Below, piece after piece: positions 1 through 9,095 of a stretch of 64,000 nt of DNA (position 1 is its first letter; each line of letters opens with the position of its first letter). Made by a program: the position numbers and the translations under genes. A model generated the notes under the pieces. The model worked only from the letters and a program-made list of their open reading frames with translations. It made no database searches and was not told where the DNA came from. The stretch covers positions 22,840-86,839 of the forward strand of contig DASSNT010000006.1 of assembly GCA_035701285.1 (NCBI GenBank), written 5' to 3'. The stretch is from DASSBR01 sp035701285. Lineage in GTDB: Bacteria > Pseudomonadota > Gammaproteobacteria > Natronospirales > DASSBR01.

Positions 1-1
1 T

Positions 2-2035
2 TCATACTGTAGTGGCGGTCGCCGGGATCTCGTTCTCGCGGCGTTGCAGCAGCGACTCCCGTTGCGGCGCGTGCTCAATCCATGCCTGAAACATCAGTAC
101 GTTCCAGAGCGGGTATTGCCAGTTGCGCGTTCCGTTCAGATGCTCGCGCCATTGGCGGCGAATCAGCTCCGGGTTGAAGAATCCCTGGTTCGCCAGCTTG
201 CGCGCATCGAGAAGATCTTCGGCCCAATCGCGCAGATCGCTCTTGAGCCAGCGGCCGACCGGTACGTCGAAACCCATCTTCGGGCGCTCGATGAGCTGCT
301 TCGGCACATAGCGGTACAACACCTGGCGCAACAGCCATTTGCCTTTGCCGTCGCGAACCTTGAAGCGCAATGGCAGGCGCCACGCAAAATCGATGACATC
401 CGGATCAAGCAGCGGACAGCGGACTTCGAGGCTGACGGCCATGCTGGCGCGGTCCACCTTCGTGAGAATGTTCTCGGGCAAATAAGTCACGCAGTCGAGC
501 TGCATCATGCGCTCGATAAAGTCGCGCACCGGCGGACGGCCAGTCGAATCTGTCAGCGGCGTGACCGGTTCGGAAGCCGACTTCACGGCCGCGGCGGGAT
601 CGCGCCATTGCGAGAACAGGTCCCGGTAAATCGCGACTGGATCATCGTGCTCCAGAAGCGGCGCCACCTTGTGCATCTTATCGCCCGGCGACACTTTCAA
701 TGCACCCGGCACCAGCGGCCCGACGACCTGGAACAACCGATCCCAACGCTCCGCCGGAATCCCCTGGATCATCGCGCCTGCCAGTCGCCGTCCTGAAGCC
801 GGCAGCATGCCTAACGCTCGAACGAGCTTGTTCGCGAACAGATAGCGCGTGTAGCCGGCGAACAATTCGTCGCCGCCATCCCCGGAAAGCGCCACTGTCA
901 CGCTTTCGCGTGCGAGCCGCGACACCAGATAGGTCGGCACCTGAGATACGTCGGCAAGCGGCTCGTCGTAAATCTGCGGCAGGTCCGGAATCAGCTCCAT
1001 CGCCTCATCGGCACTCACGTACATTTCGGTGTGACTTGTACCGAGATGCGCCGCCACCTGCCCCGCGTACACCGCTTCGTTGTAATCGGGCTCGTGAAAG
1101 CCCATCGAAAACGTCTTGACCGGCGAAGACGAGGCTGCCTGCATCAGTGCCGTCACTATCGTGGAATCGATACCGCCCGACAGCAGCGCCCCCAGCGGGA
1201 CGTCTGCGACGAGTCGCTCGCGCACCGTTTTTTCCAGGCACGCTTGCAACTGATCGGCGGCGTCTGCATCGTCGCCTTCGAATTCGTCTTCCACGCCTTT
1301 GCGCACGGCATCTTCAAATGTCCAGAAGCGCCGGCTGTATTGCGTCAATGCGTTCAAATCGCGACGCTGCTTCAACGCCGCGAGAGGCAACGTCAGCACT
1401 TCCGCCTGCCGCAGTTTGAAGATGCCGTCATGAATACTGTACGGCGCCGGGATGTAGTTGTGGCGAAGCAGAAGCGTCAGCGCGTCGCGGTTGATCGGCG
1501 CCTGGAAATCCGGCAGCGCCCGAATCGCTTTCAGCTCCGATGCGAAGGCAAAATAGCCGTTGACCCAGCCGTAGTAGACCGGCTTCTTGCCGACCCGGTC
1601 GCGCGCCAGCGACAACTCGCGCCGTTCCGCGTCCCATAACGCCAGGCCGATCATGCCGTTCGCGCGGCGCAGCGCGGTCGTCAGACCCCATTCTTGGATA
1701 GCCGCGAGCAGTACTTCGGTATCCGAATGGCCCCGAAACCCGTGGCCACGCTTCGCCAGTTCCGACTTCAGATCCCGGAAGTTGTAGATCTCGCCATTGA
1801 AAATCAGCTGGTAGCGGCCGCTGGCGGAGCGCATCGGCTGATGCCCTTCCTGTGACAAATCCAGAATCGACAAGCGGCGGAAACCGAGCGCGACTTGCGT
1901 CTCCGCATCCACGAAGGCCCCGGCATCATCAGGCCCGCGATGCACCAGCCGGTCGGACATACGCCCGACCAGCGCCGCCAGATCCGGCTCGGTCTGTCGC
2001 GACTGCAGGCCGACAAATCCGGCGATGCCGCACAT
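2..2035 (-). CDS. Asparagine synthase-like amidotransferase of the exosortase A locus (second copy)
   Basis: A 677-residue glutamine-dependent amidotransferase that probably amidates a sugar acid or another carboxylate of the exopolysaccharide. The N-terminal class II glutaminase domain starts at Cys2 (MCGIAGF) with RRLSILDL near residues 53-60 and GEIYNF at 81-86. The synthase domain carries the ATP pyrophosphatase loop SGGIDST at 286-292. The start is set by Cys2, which must become the N-terminal nucleophile; the open frame runs further upstream but that part lies inside the preceding gene. The ATG overlaps the upstream stop as TGATG, so translation is probably coupled. It is about 30 residues longer than the paralogue at 4331-6271 and only moderately similar to it. 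The stop codon sits at the window edge. The substrate is unknown. Confidence 0.9.
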   Translation of the reverse strand: MCGIAGFVGLQSRQTEPDLAALVGRMSDRLVHRGPDDAGAFVDAETQVALGFRRLSILDLSQEGHQPMRSASGRYQLIFNGEIYNFRDLKSELAKRGHGFRGHSDTEVLLAAIQEWGLTTALRRANGMIGLALWDAERRELSLARDRVGKKPVYYGWVNGYFAFASELKAIRALPDFQAPINRDALTLLLRHNYIPAPYSIHDGIFKLRQAEVLTLPLAALKQRRDLNALTQYSRRFWTFEDAVRKGVEDEFEGDDADAADQLQACLEKTVRERLVADVPLGALLSGGIDSTIVTALMQAASSSPVKTFSMGFHEPDYNEAVYAGQVAAHLGTSHTEMYVSADEAMELIPDLPQIYDEPLADVSQVPTYLVSRLARESVTVALSGDGGDELFAGYTRYLFANKLVRALGMLPASGRRLAGAMIQGIPAERWDRLFQVVGPLVPGALKVSPGDKMHKVAPLLEHDDPVAIYRDLFSQWRDPAAAVKSASEPVTPLTDSTGRPPVRDFIERMMQLDCVTYLPENILTKVDRASMAVSLEVRCPLLDPDVIDFAWRLPLRFKVRDGKGKWLLRQVLYRYVPKQLIERPKMGFDVPVGRWLKSDLRDWAEDLLDARKLANQGFFNPELIRRQWREHLNGTRNWQYPLWNVLMFQAWIEHAPQRESLLQRRENEIPATATTV

Positions 2036-3276
2036 CAGCAGTTCCTCGCGGCAGTCGTCATCGGCCGCCTGCCATCGGCCAGATGGCCGCCATCGCTCAG
2101 CGCACGCCTGAACAGTGCAATCTGCCCCTGCGTGGTGGCGTCCCAACCCAGTGTCTCGGCGAAACGGCGCGTGTCCTGGCGATCCGGGTAGCGATCGAAC
2201 AGCGTTTTGATCGCATCGACGACCGCCTCGGGCGAGCGGTCCTTCATCAGAACGCCCGCCTCGGGTACCGTCATGATCTCCGGGATGCCGCCGGCCGACG
2301 TCGCGACGACAGGCGTGCCGCAAGCGAGCGATTCCAGCATGACATTGGGCATGCCCTCGCGATCGGTCGCCAGCACCAGCGCATCCGCCGCGCCGTACCA
2401 GTTTCGCAGTTGCGCCTGCGGCACGTTACCGACGAATTTCACCCGGTCCGCAAGGCCGAGGTCTTCGACCTGCCGGTGGAGTTCGTCCACCATGCCGCCC
2501 GCCTCCGTGCCGCGTTCGCCGATAATAACGAGGTCGAATTCAGGCAACGCTTTCAGCGCCGCCACCGCCAGATGGTGGCCCTTGCGCTCGATGAGATGGC
2601 CGACCGATACGAGCGTTCGGCGCGTCAGACCAAACGCCTGCCTGACGGCGGCTCGATCGACAGGCCTGAAGAATCGGGTATCGACGCCGTTGCGCAACGT
2701 TGTCACCCGTTCACGCGGCACGCCGATTGCGCCCAGGCGTCGCTTCAAGTCTTCCGAAACCGTGACGATGCCGGCAGCCTTTGCGGCTGCATCCAGCATC
2801 ATGCGCCGCGGCAATCGATAACGGGGGAAATACATCACGTCGTCGCCGCGACACGTCACCATTACCGGCTTCCTGAGCGCCTGCCCCAGCCAGACAGCGG
2901 CGACACCATCCGGATAGAAGTAATGCGCGTCGATCACGTCAAAGTCGTAGCCGCCCGCAATGATGTCGCGCAAAACGCTGTGCATCGCGCGCGCCAGCAG
3001 CTTGGGCGTGAAACTCATGCCCACCTTGGGAATGGATGGAAAGCGCGGATGAAGCACGGGAATGTCGTGACGCACTTCCGATCGCGGCACCGCCGCATAC
3101 CTGCCGTACCGCCCGAACGCCGCGGCCTTGAACGGAAACCACGGCACCGGCGCGACAACGCGTGCCGTCACCTCGCCGCTCTCTACCAGTTTGCGTAACC
3201 GCTGTTCTACGAATATGCCGTGGCGAGGCTCGTATTGGTTCGGGTAAAGCAGCGAAAACGTGAGAATTTTCAGCAT
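2035..3276 (-). CDS. GT4 family glycosyltransferase
   Basis: A 413-residue GT-B fold glycosyltransferase of family 4, expected to add a sugar to the lipid-linked exopolysaccharide repeat at the cytoplasmic face. It opens with YPNQYEPRHGIFVEQRL (residues 11-27), typical of GT4 enzymes in these loci. The nucleotide-sugar binding region includes SVGHLIERKG (224-233) and the EX7E pair E307/E315 in EGMPNVMLE, followed by ACGTPVVAT. The start ATG overlaps the end of the sulfotransferase gene by 7 nt, and its stop overlaps the next start. Donor and acceptor cannot be read from sequence. Confidence 0.88.
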   Translation of the reverse strand: MLKILTFSLLYPNQYEPRHGIFVEQRLRKLVESGEVTARVVAPVPWFPFKAAAFGRYGRYAAVPRSEVRHDIPVLHPRFPSIPKVGMSFTPKLLARAMHSVLRDIIAGGYDFDVIDAHYFYPDGVAAVWLGQALRKPVMVTCRGDDVMYFPRYRLPRRMMLDAAAKAAGIVTVSEDLKRRLGAIGVPRERVTTLRNGVDTRFFRPVDRAAVRQAFGLTRRTLVSVGHLIERKGHHLAVAALKALPEFDLVIIGERGTEAGGMVDELHRQVEDLGLADRVKFVGNVPQAQLRNWYGAADALVLATDREGMPNVMLESLACGTPVVATSAGGIPEIMTVPEAGVLMKDRSPEAVVDAIKTLFDRYPDRQDTRRFAETLGWDATTQGQIALFRRALSDGGHLADGRRPMTTAARNC

Positions 3277-4304
3277 TCGGATTCCCCGATTTTGGCGGAT
3301 TGCGGATAATCGTGCCCGCTCTCCTCGTCATCGCTGTAAAACTTCGCCAACGGGCTGCTCTTGAGAATGGCGAGAATTCTCTCGATGCTTTCCGCGGGCA
3401 GCTCGTTGTGCCAGCGGGAAGCGGCGGCAACGGGATTTTTATAGACGCTGTAATAGGCGGACACGTCCGAATGGGTGCTTTGGGCAACGAACCCTTCGGT
3501 CTGCACGTTCCAGCCGAGGCCGGCGAAACTCAGTACTTCGCGGCTCACCCCGACCGGGTCGGCACACAGGTCCTCGTACCGGACCACCCGCACGCGCTCC
3601 GACTGTTCCGTCTCTTCGACCGCCTTTTCGTTCTCCAGCACCCAGGTCCAGGCCAGACGCTCGACCGGCCGCATGTGCCTCAGTGTTTCAATCGTCAAAC
3701 CGCGACGACGCGCCTGAGGCGTCTCGAGCAACTTCACGAACAAGTCGTAAAACTCGCTGGTTGGCGAATTGTCGCGAAATGCGCCCTGCCGTTCGCCGCG
3801 CAATACCGAGCTGATCTGGCCGCACGGATGACGCATCAGGTGAATGCCTCGCGCTGCCGGATACGCCCGCATCAGCAATCCGAAGCGGCCCAGGGACTCG
3901 ATCGATTTCCAGACGACCGTCGGCGATGGATCGATTCCGTCGCCGCGCGCGCCCAGCACCGGCAACTCAAGACCGGCCTTGCCGCCCAGCTTTGCCGCCA
4001 GCACAGCAGCCTGCAGCAGGCGATGCTGCAACGGGTTCCGCCAGGCTTTGCGAAAGATCGGCAGCTTCGCCGCGACCGTTACGTCATTGCGGCGCGGCAG
4101 CTCGGCGACGAAATCGTGCAGAAACTCCAGGTGTGCTTCGGCTTCAGCCGGAGACGGGAACCGCGGCAGCGATTCGAGCCGCGGATAGTTGTCCGGTTCG
4201 TGGCGGTACAGCGTTCGCGGATGGCTGTCGAAGATTTTTCCCAGCCATGTCGTGCCCGATCGCGGCAGTCCAAAGATCAATAGAAGTGGCGGTTGTCCGT
4301 GCAA
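3270..4304 (-). CDS. Sulfotransferase family protein
   Basis: A 344-residue PAPS-dependent sulfotransferase. The 5'-phosphosulfate loop is plain: FGLPRSGTTW at residues 11-20, followed by DSHPRTLYRHEPDN. A downstream RHPCGQISS segment fits the 3'-phosphate binding region. The start is TTG, 9 nt after an AAGGA Shine-Dalgarno sequence; no ATG exists in frame between the upstream gene and the conserved P-loop. Its place between two amidotransferase genes and a glycosyltransferase suggests that it sulfates the exopolysaccharide, which is an inference. Sulfotransferases are an accessory rather than a core part of exosortase A loci. Confidence 0.85.
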   Translation of the reverse strand: MHGQPPLLLIFGLPRSGTTWLGKIFDSHPRTLYRHEPDNYPRLESLPRFPSPAEAEAHLEFLHDFVAELPRRNDVTVAAKLPIFRKAWRNPLQHRLLQAAVLAAKLGGKAGLELPVLGARGDGIDPSPTVVWKSIESLGRFGLLMRAYPAARGIHLMRHPCGQISSVLRGERQGAFRDNSPTSEFYDLFVKLLETPQARRRGLTIETLRHMRPVERLAWTWVLENEKAVEETEQSERVRVVRYEDLCADPVGVSREVLSFAGLGWNVQTEGFVAQSTHSDVSAYYSVYKNPVAAASRWHNELPAESIERILAILKSSPLAKFYSDDEESGHDYPQSAKIGESEC

Positions 4305-4330
4305 ACCAAAATGTCCTTATCAAAGCCGCT

Positions 4331-6271
4331 TCAACTGACTGCCGCCGACCGCGGCAGACGTTCTGTTGCATTGCCAACCGGGCGATTGCCCTCCATCTGG
4401 CCCAGGAATCCGTCGAACATCAACAGCGCCCACAGAACGGGCGCGTAGTCATGCACATTGGCCTGATGCTGGTCGACGAGCCGGCGCAGTTGCCGCGGTT
4501 CAAAGAGTCCCGTCTCAGCCAGCCTCGGCCCCAGCACCGTCTCGCGCACCCGCTCCTTGAGCGGACCGCGGAACCATTCCGGCAGCGGTACGGCAAAACC
4601 CATTTTTGGCCGGTACAGCACCTCGTTCGGAAGGTGCGGCTCCAGCGCCTTTTTGAGAATGTACTTGCCCTCCCGGCCGCGCACTTTGAGCGACGGCGAC
4701 AACCGGGCGGCCTGCTCGACAAAATTGTGATCGAGAAACGGCACGCGCACTTCCAGGCCATGCGCCATGCTGGCGCGATCGACCTTGGTCAGAATATCGC
4801 AGGGCAGATAGGTCTTCAGGTCGAGATATTGCGCCAGCGACAAGGGATCGGACGGGCCGGAGCGGGCGTAATGCTCGAATACCTCGACCGAGCGATAGCC
4901 TTGCAGCTCACGCTCAAAGGAATCGCTGAAAAGCCGCCGCCGCAGATGCGCCGGGAAGATGGAGACGCTGTCGAGGTAGCCGTCCAGTTGATCCTTGGCC
5001 AACGCCTGGAACGTCGTCTTGGCGCGCACGAAACGCGGCGCCCAGTCCGCCTTCGGGTAGGCCGTGCCCAGAAATCCGAACAAGGGGCCGCGCAAGGCCT
5101 GCGGCACCACCCCGCGAACCCGCTGCTCCCACGCGCTCCAGCGATGCCGCCGATAGCCGGCAAAGTTTTCGTCGCCGCCATCGCCGGAGAGAGCAACCGT
5201 CACCCGTTTCCGGGCAAGCGCGCAGACGTTGTACGTCGGAATCGCCGAGCTGTCCGCATACGGCTCGTCATAGGCGCGCACCAGTGTGTCGATGAGGTCG
5301 ACCTGATCCGATTCGACCCGCTCGACGTGGTGGCTGGTCCGGTAGCGCTGCGCCACCTGGGCGGCGAATGTCGACTCGTCATACTTTCTGTCACCGAATG
5401 AGATCGAGCAGGTATTGACCGGGTCGCCGATGAGACCGGCCATCATTGCGACGACGGCGCTCGAATCCACGCCGCCGGACAGAAATGCGCCCAGCGGCAC
5501 GTCCGCCATCAGCCGGTAATCGACCGACCGCTTCAGCCCGTCGACAAGCGCCGCGCCGACGTCCGGTTCCTTTCCCGCCTGATTATCGAAGGAAAGCGTC
5601 CAGTACTCCTTCGGCTCGGGCGCCGGCCGCCCGCGCTGCAGGCGCAACACGTGCGCCGGTTCGAGCTTGCGCGCGCCGCGCAGAATCGTTTTCGGATCGG
5701 GCACGTAGCCGAACGTAAAGTAATCCTCGACCGCAGTCGGCTCGATGTCGCGCGGCAAGTCCGGATGGAGAAACAGCGCCTTCAACTCGGACGCGAATAT
5801 CAGCTGGTCGTCGGGCAGGATCGCGTAATACAGCGGCTTGATGCCGAGCCGGTCGCGCGCCAGGAACAGGGTCTGCCTGTTGCGGTCCCAGATCGCGAAC
5901 GCAAACATGCCGTTGAAGTGGCGGACGCAGTCTTCGCCCCACTTCGCCCAGGCATGCACGATCACCTCGGTGTCGCAATGCGTACGGAATTCGTAGCCGT
6001 CTGCAGCCAGCTCCTGTCTCAGCTCTCTAAAGTTGTAAATTTCACCGTTGTAGGTGACGCCGATGCTGCGGTCGCCGTTGAACAACGGTTGCTCGCCGCC
6101 CGCCAGGTCGATAATCGACAGCCGGCGATGGCCGAGCCCGACTCCCGGCTCGATGTGAAGACCATGCCCGTCGGGCCCTCGATGCGCCAGGCTGTCGGTC
6201 ATGTCCGCGAGCAGCGCGCGATTGATCGGCCGCTGCCCGGCCAGGTCGAAGATTCCTGCGATTCCACACAT
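4331..6271 (-). CDS. Exosortase A system-associated amidotransferase (asparagine synthase-like)
   Basis: A 646-residue class II amidotransferase matching the amidotransferase regularly found in exosortase A exopolysaccharide loci. Cys2 heads the glutaminase domain (MCGIAGIFDL), with HRRLSIIDL at 48-56, NGEIYNF at 75-81 and CDTE at 99-102. The synthase domain has SGGVDSS at 265-271 and LSGDGGDE further on. It begins 2 nt after the preceding glycosyltransferase stop, so it belongs to the same transcript. The true substrate of this family is not established; amidation of uronic acid residues would suit the dehydrogenase and epimerase genes at 19840-22149, but that is inference. Confidence 0.92.
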   Translation of the reverse strand: MCGIAGIFDLAGQRPINRALLADMTDSLAHRGPDGHGLHIEPGVGLGHRRLSIIDLAGGEQPLFNGDRSIGVTYNGEIYNFRELRQELAADGYEFRTHCDTEVIVHAWAKWGEDCVRHFNGMFAFAIWDRNRQTLFLARDRLGIKPLYYAILPDDQLIFASELKALFLHPDLPRDIEPTAVEDYFTFGYVPDPKTILRGARKLEPAHVLRLQRGRPAPEPKEYWTLSFDNQAGKEPDVGAALVDGLKRSVDYRLMADVPLGAFLSGGVDSSAVVAMMAGLIGDPVNTCSISFGDRKYDESTFAAQVAQRYRTSHHVERVESDQVDLIDTLVRAYDEPYADSSAIPTYNVCALARKRVTVALSGDGGDENFAGYRRHRWSAWEQRVRGVVPQALRGPLFGFLGTAYPKADWAPRFVRAKTTFQALAKDQLDGYLDSVSIFPAHLRRRLFSDSFERELQGYRSVEVFEHYARSGPSDPLSLAQYLDLKTYLPCDILTKVDRASMAHGLEVRVPFLDHNFVEQAARLSPSLKVRGREGKYILKKALEPHLPNEVLYRPKMGFAVPLPEWFRGPLKERVRETVLGPRLAETGLFEPRQLRRLVDQHQANVHDYAPVLWALLMFDGFLGQMEGNRPVGNATERLPRSAAVS

Positions 6272-6273
6272 AG

Positions 6274-7485
6274 TTAAATATCAACTTTCATCAGTCCGTC
6301 GTACAGACGGGTATAAGCGGCCACCATGGCTTTCAGGCTGAAGTCGCGCTCGGCGTGCTGCCGCGCGGCGCGGCCCACAGCCGCTGCCTTGCCCGGTGCG
6401 GCCATGTAGTCTTCGATTGCGCCGGCCAGCGCGGCCGGATCCGCCGGCGGCACCAGCCGTCCGGTCTCGCCATCGACCACCAACTCCGGGTTACCGCCCA
6501 CATCGGTGGCCACGACCGGAAGACCCGAGGCCATCGCCTCGAGAATAGTGTTGGAGATGCCTTCGTTCAGCGACGGCAGCACGAACAGATCGAGGCTGCG
6601 GAGCAACGCCGGAATGTCATCGCGACTGCCGGGCAGCCAGCAAAGGTGCAGCAGGTTTTCCTGTTCCAGCAGCGCGCGCAGTTCTCCATGCAACGGCCCG
6701 TCGCCGATAATCACGAGGCGCGCGGTCTGAGCAAGAGCCGGCCGTTCGGTTATCAACCGCGCGAAAGCCCGGATCAGTGTCGCCTGATCCTTGACCGCGT
6801 CGAGGCGGCCGATCGTCCCGATCAGAAACTTGTCCGGCCCGAAGTTGTCGCCGGCCTGGGCCGCGATGGCATGTTCGCGTCCGTCGGCCGGATGGAATTT
6901 GTCGGTGTCGACGCCGTTGCAGATCGCCGACACCTGCGCTTCCGGAATCCGCACGCGTTCCGTCAGCCAGGCGCCGAGGTCGTTCGACACTGCGACGTGG
7001 CGCTGTATCAACGGACGCAGGATGCGGCGCAGCAAACGGTATTTGAGGTTGTCGCCGTGCAGGTCGACCATGTCCCAGCCGTGCTCGCCGTGCACCCGGA
7101 ACGGCACGTTCGCAAGCGCGGCGACAACGGCGGTATCCATGGCGCCGTAATTCCGTGTGTGAACGATTTGCGGCTGCAACCGCCTGAGCAGCCGCCACAG
7201 CCTTACGTACATCCCGAAGTCCTTGCCGGGCCGCTTGTGCAGCGCCAGCACCCTGACGCCCGGCCGCCGGATGCGGACGCGGAAATCGGTGAAATGGCTG
7301 AGGCAGATCACCACGTGGCGGTAACGATCCGGCATATGGTTGATCAGGTTGACCAACCCGTTCTCGAGGCCGCCGACATCAAGGCTGAAGACGATATGCG
7401 CGATCAGCGGCGCGCGTGCCGCTGACCTGCTGCGGTCGCGGGAACGCGGCTGGAGTCGCTCGACGCTGTCGAGGCGCATGCTCAT
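6274..7485 (-). CDS. Exosortase A-associated glycosyltransferase (stp2-like, GT4)
   Basis: A 403-residue GT4 glycosyltransferase. HIVFSLDVGGLENGLVNLI near the N-terminus is the hallmark of the sugar transferase family tied to PEP-CTERM/EpsH1 systems. The C-terminal domain has GTIGRLDAVKDQ and EGISNTILEAMASGLPVVAT, the nucleotide-sugar binding EX7E region. The frame is open for another 113 codons upstream, but that stretch overlaps the exosortase gene. The ATG at 7483-7485 overlaps the exosortase stop as ATGA and gives a family-length protein, so this start is chosen. Function in repeat-unit assembly is inferred from family and context. Confidence 0.9.
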   Translation of the reverse strand: MSMRLDSVERLQPRSRDRSRSAARAPLIAHIVFSLDVGGLENGLVNLINHMPDRYRHVVICLSHFTDFRVRIRRPGVRVLALHKRPGKDFGMYVRLWRLLRRLQPQIVHTRNYGAMDTAVVAALANVPFRVHGEHGWDMVDLHGDNLKYRLLRRILRPLIQRHVAVSNDLGAWLTERVRIPEAQVSAICNGVDTDKFHPADGREHAIAAQAGDNFGPDKFLIGTIGRLDAVKDQATLIRAFARLITERPALAQTARLVIIGDGPLHGELRALLEQENLLHLCWLPGSRDDIPALLRSLDLFVLPSLNEGISNTILEAMASGLPVVATDVGGNPELVVDGETGRLVPPADPAALAGAIEDYMAAPGKAAAVGRAARQHAERDFSLKAMVAAYTRLYDGLMKVDI

Positions 7486-9095
7486 GAGGATGCTCCTCGC
7501 GATGCGGCCGCCATGTTCTGCTCGATCTGCGGTGCAACTGCCCGCACGAATGTCTGCAGCGTTGCCTCGGCCTGTTCCCGATGTCCGGTTTCGACGGGCG
7601 CGGACACAGCGATGACCGAAGACTCCAACGTCGCGCCGCGAAGTTGTTCCCACGCCTGCCACGCCCGGACTCGAACCGGGCTGGTGAATTCGCGCCCGCC
7701 GATGCTGTACCAGTACCAGACCAGCCGTTGCTCGCCGGCATTTTGCAGCACGAGTTCCCGCACCTTTTGGCTGCTGCCATCCGGGAGCCGTATCACGCGT
7801 TGCCGCGTCTCGCCAACGCTCCACCGATCCGGATCAAACAGTGCATTTTCATACGCCAGCAAATCATGCCCGTGAACTTGCGCGCCGACGTATTTGCCGG
7901 CGTACAGGGATACCGGTGCGCCGTTTTGCGCATAGCGGCCGCCCGTGACAAGGTCCGCCCCGTCGAACGAGGGCCGCCAGGCCAGCGCGCTCAGGTCGCC
8001 CTGACGCGTCCAGCCGGACACCTGGTCCAGTGCGATCATCGCGGAGGGGGAGTTGGAGATAGCAGGCTGGCTCAGAAAGGCCCAGGCCGGGGCAGCCGCG
8101 AGAACCACCACCGCTCCGATGGCTGCCCCGAGCACTTGTTTCAAACCGGGCGCGCGCGCGCGGTCGTTCACCGGTGTGGGCACCGGCTCAGCCGGCGGCG
8201 GCTCGCGCAGAAACCATCCCGCCAGAAGCAGCAAAAACAGCACTGAGCCGAAGAACTGCCAGCCGAAAATCATGTGATCGGTGCCTTGCGCGTACTCCAG
8301 TCCGAACGTCCCGCCGATCAGGATCGTGAAATAAACGCGCAGGCCGTTGGCAACGATCGGCACGATCATGGAAGCGAAGATGAAGACGGCACGGCGCCAG
8401 TAGCTGGTAAAAAATAAATACGCGAACAGCGATCCAACTGCGGTACAGGCCGTCAAAAAGCGGATACCGCTGCAGGCGTGGGCGACATGCGCAACCATCC
8501 ATGGCGTGGTTATGAAATGACCTTCTAGCAACACCGGCACATCGCTCCATTGCAGGAACTTGACGCTCATCGCGGCGGTGAGCGTCTGCAGTGGCCCCAC
8601 CGCGGACTGCCCGGCCGGAATAGCAAAAACCAGGTACACCAGCGGGAACAGCAACGCGCGCGTCACGCCGACACCGAAGAACAGCAACACGAGCACCGGA
8701 AAGGTGGCGACGAACGCGGATTGCTGCACGACATCGACGTTGGTAATCCGGCCGAGAAACCAGACGAACACGATGCCGGCGAGCGGTATCAATGCCCACA
8801 AGCAGATCGCCGGTTCCTGCTCAGCGGCAAGATCCTTGCGTTTGCTCCACACGAGCCAGGCGGAGATCGGAAAGATCAGAAACGCGTAGCGGAACATGCC
8901 GGTGCGCGCCCACGTATCGACCAGCGACAGACCCGTCATCCAGTACAGGCCGATGAAGGCCACGGCGGTGACCGCAAAGCCTTCTATCGCAGGACGCCAT
9001 GACGCCGCCCCTTGAAAGGCGACCCGCTCTGTGACGCTTATCTGCTGCAAGGCGGCACCTCCGCTATCATGCCTGCTGCTCCATCGCCGGCACAC
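7482..9095 (-). CDS. xrtA: Exosortase A with C-terminal EpsI domain
   Basis: An integral-membrane cysteine transpeptidase that recognises PEP-CTERM sorting signals. Numbering from the GTG at 9095, about eight hydrophobic segments span residues 40-295. The predicted catalytic residues are Cys208 in HACSGIRF, Arg253 in NGLRV and His274 in GTDHM. After a proline-rich linker (about 298-310), residues 330-520 form an EpsI (DUF3485-like) domain that would lie outside the membrane; this fusion is usual for the XrtA type. The start is uncertain: the GTG at 9095 lies 29 nt inside the upstream gene, and a TTG about 45 nt downstream is possible. No PEP-CTERM substrate gene is visible in this window. Confidence 0.95.
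   Translation of the reverse strand: MCRRWSSRHDSGGAALQQISVTERVAFQGAASWRPAIEGFAVTAVAFIGLYWMTGLSLVDTWARTGMFRYAFLIFPISAWLVWSKRKDLAAEQEPAICLWALIPLAGIVFVWFLGRITNVDVVQQSAFVATFPVLVLLFFGVGVTRALLFPLVYLVFAIPAGQSAVGPLQTLTAAMSVKFLQWSDVPVLLEGHFITTPWMVAHVAHACSGIRFLTACTAVGSLFAYLFFTSYWRRAVFIFASMIVPIVANGLRVYFTILIGGTFGLEYAQGTDHMIFGWQFFGSVLFLLLLAGWFLREPPPAEPVPTPVNDRARAPGLKQVLGAAIGAVVVLAAAPAWAFLSQPAISNSPSAMIALDQVSGWTRQGDLSALAWRPSFDGADLVTGGRYAQNGAPVSLYAGKYVGAQVHGHDLLAYENALFDPDRWSVGETRQRVIRLPDGSSQKVRELVLQNAGEQRLVWYWYSIGGREFTSPVRVRAWQAWEQLRGATLESSVIAVSAPVETGHREQAEATLQTFVRAVAPQIEQNMAAASRGASS

Noticed and set aside
1852..3198. A 448-codon plus-strand frame across the amidotransferase and glycosyltransferase genes
   Set aside because: Composition is rich in Arg/His/Gln as expected from reverse reading of GC-rich codons, and it crosses a real gene boundary.
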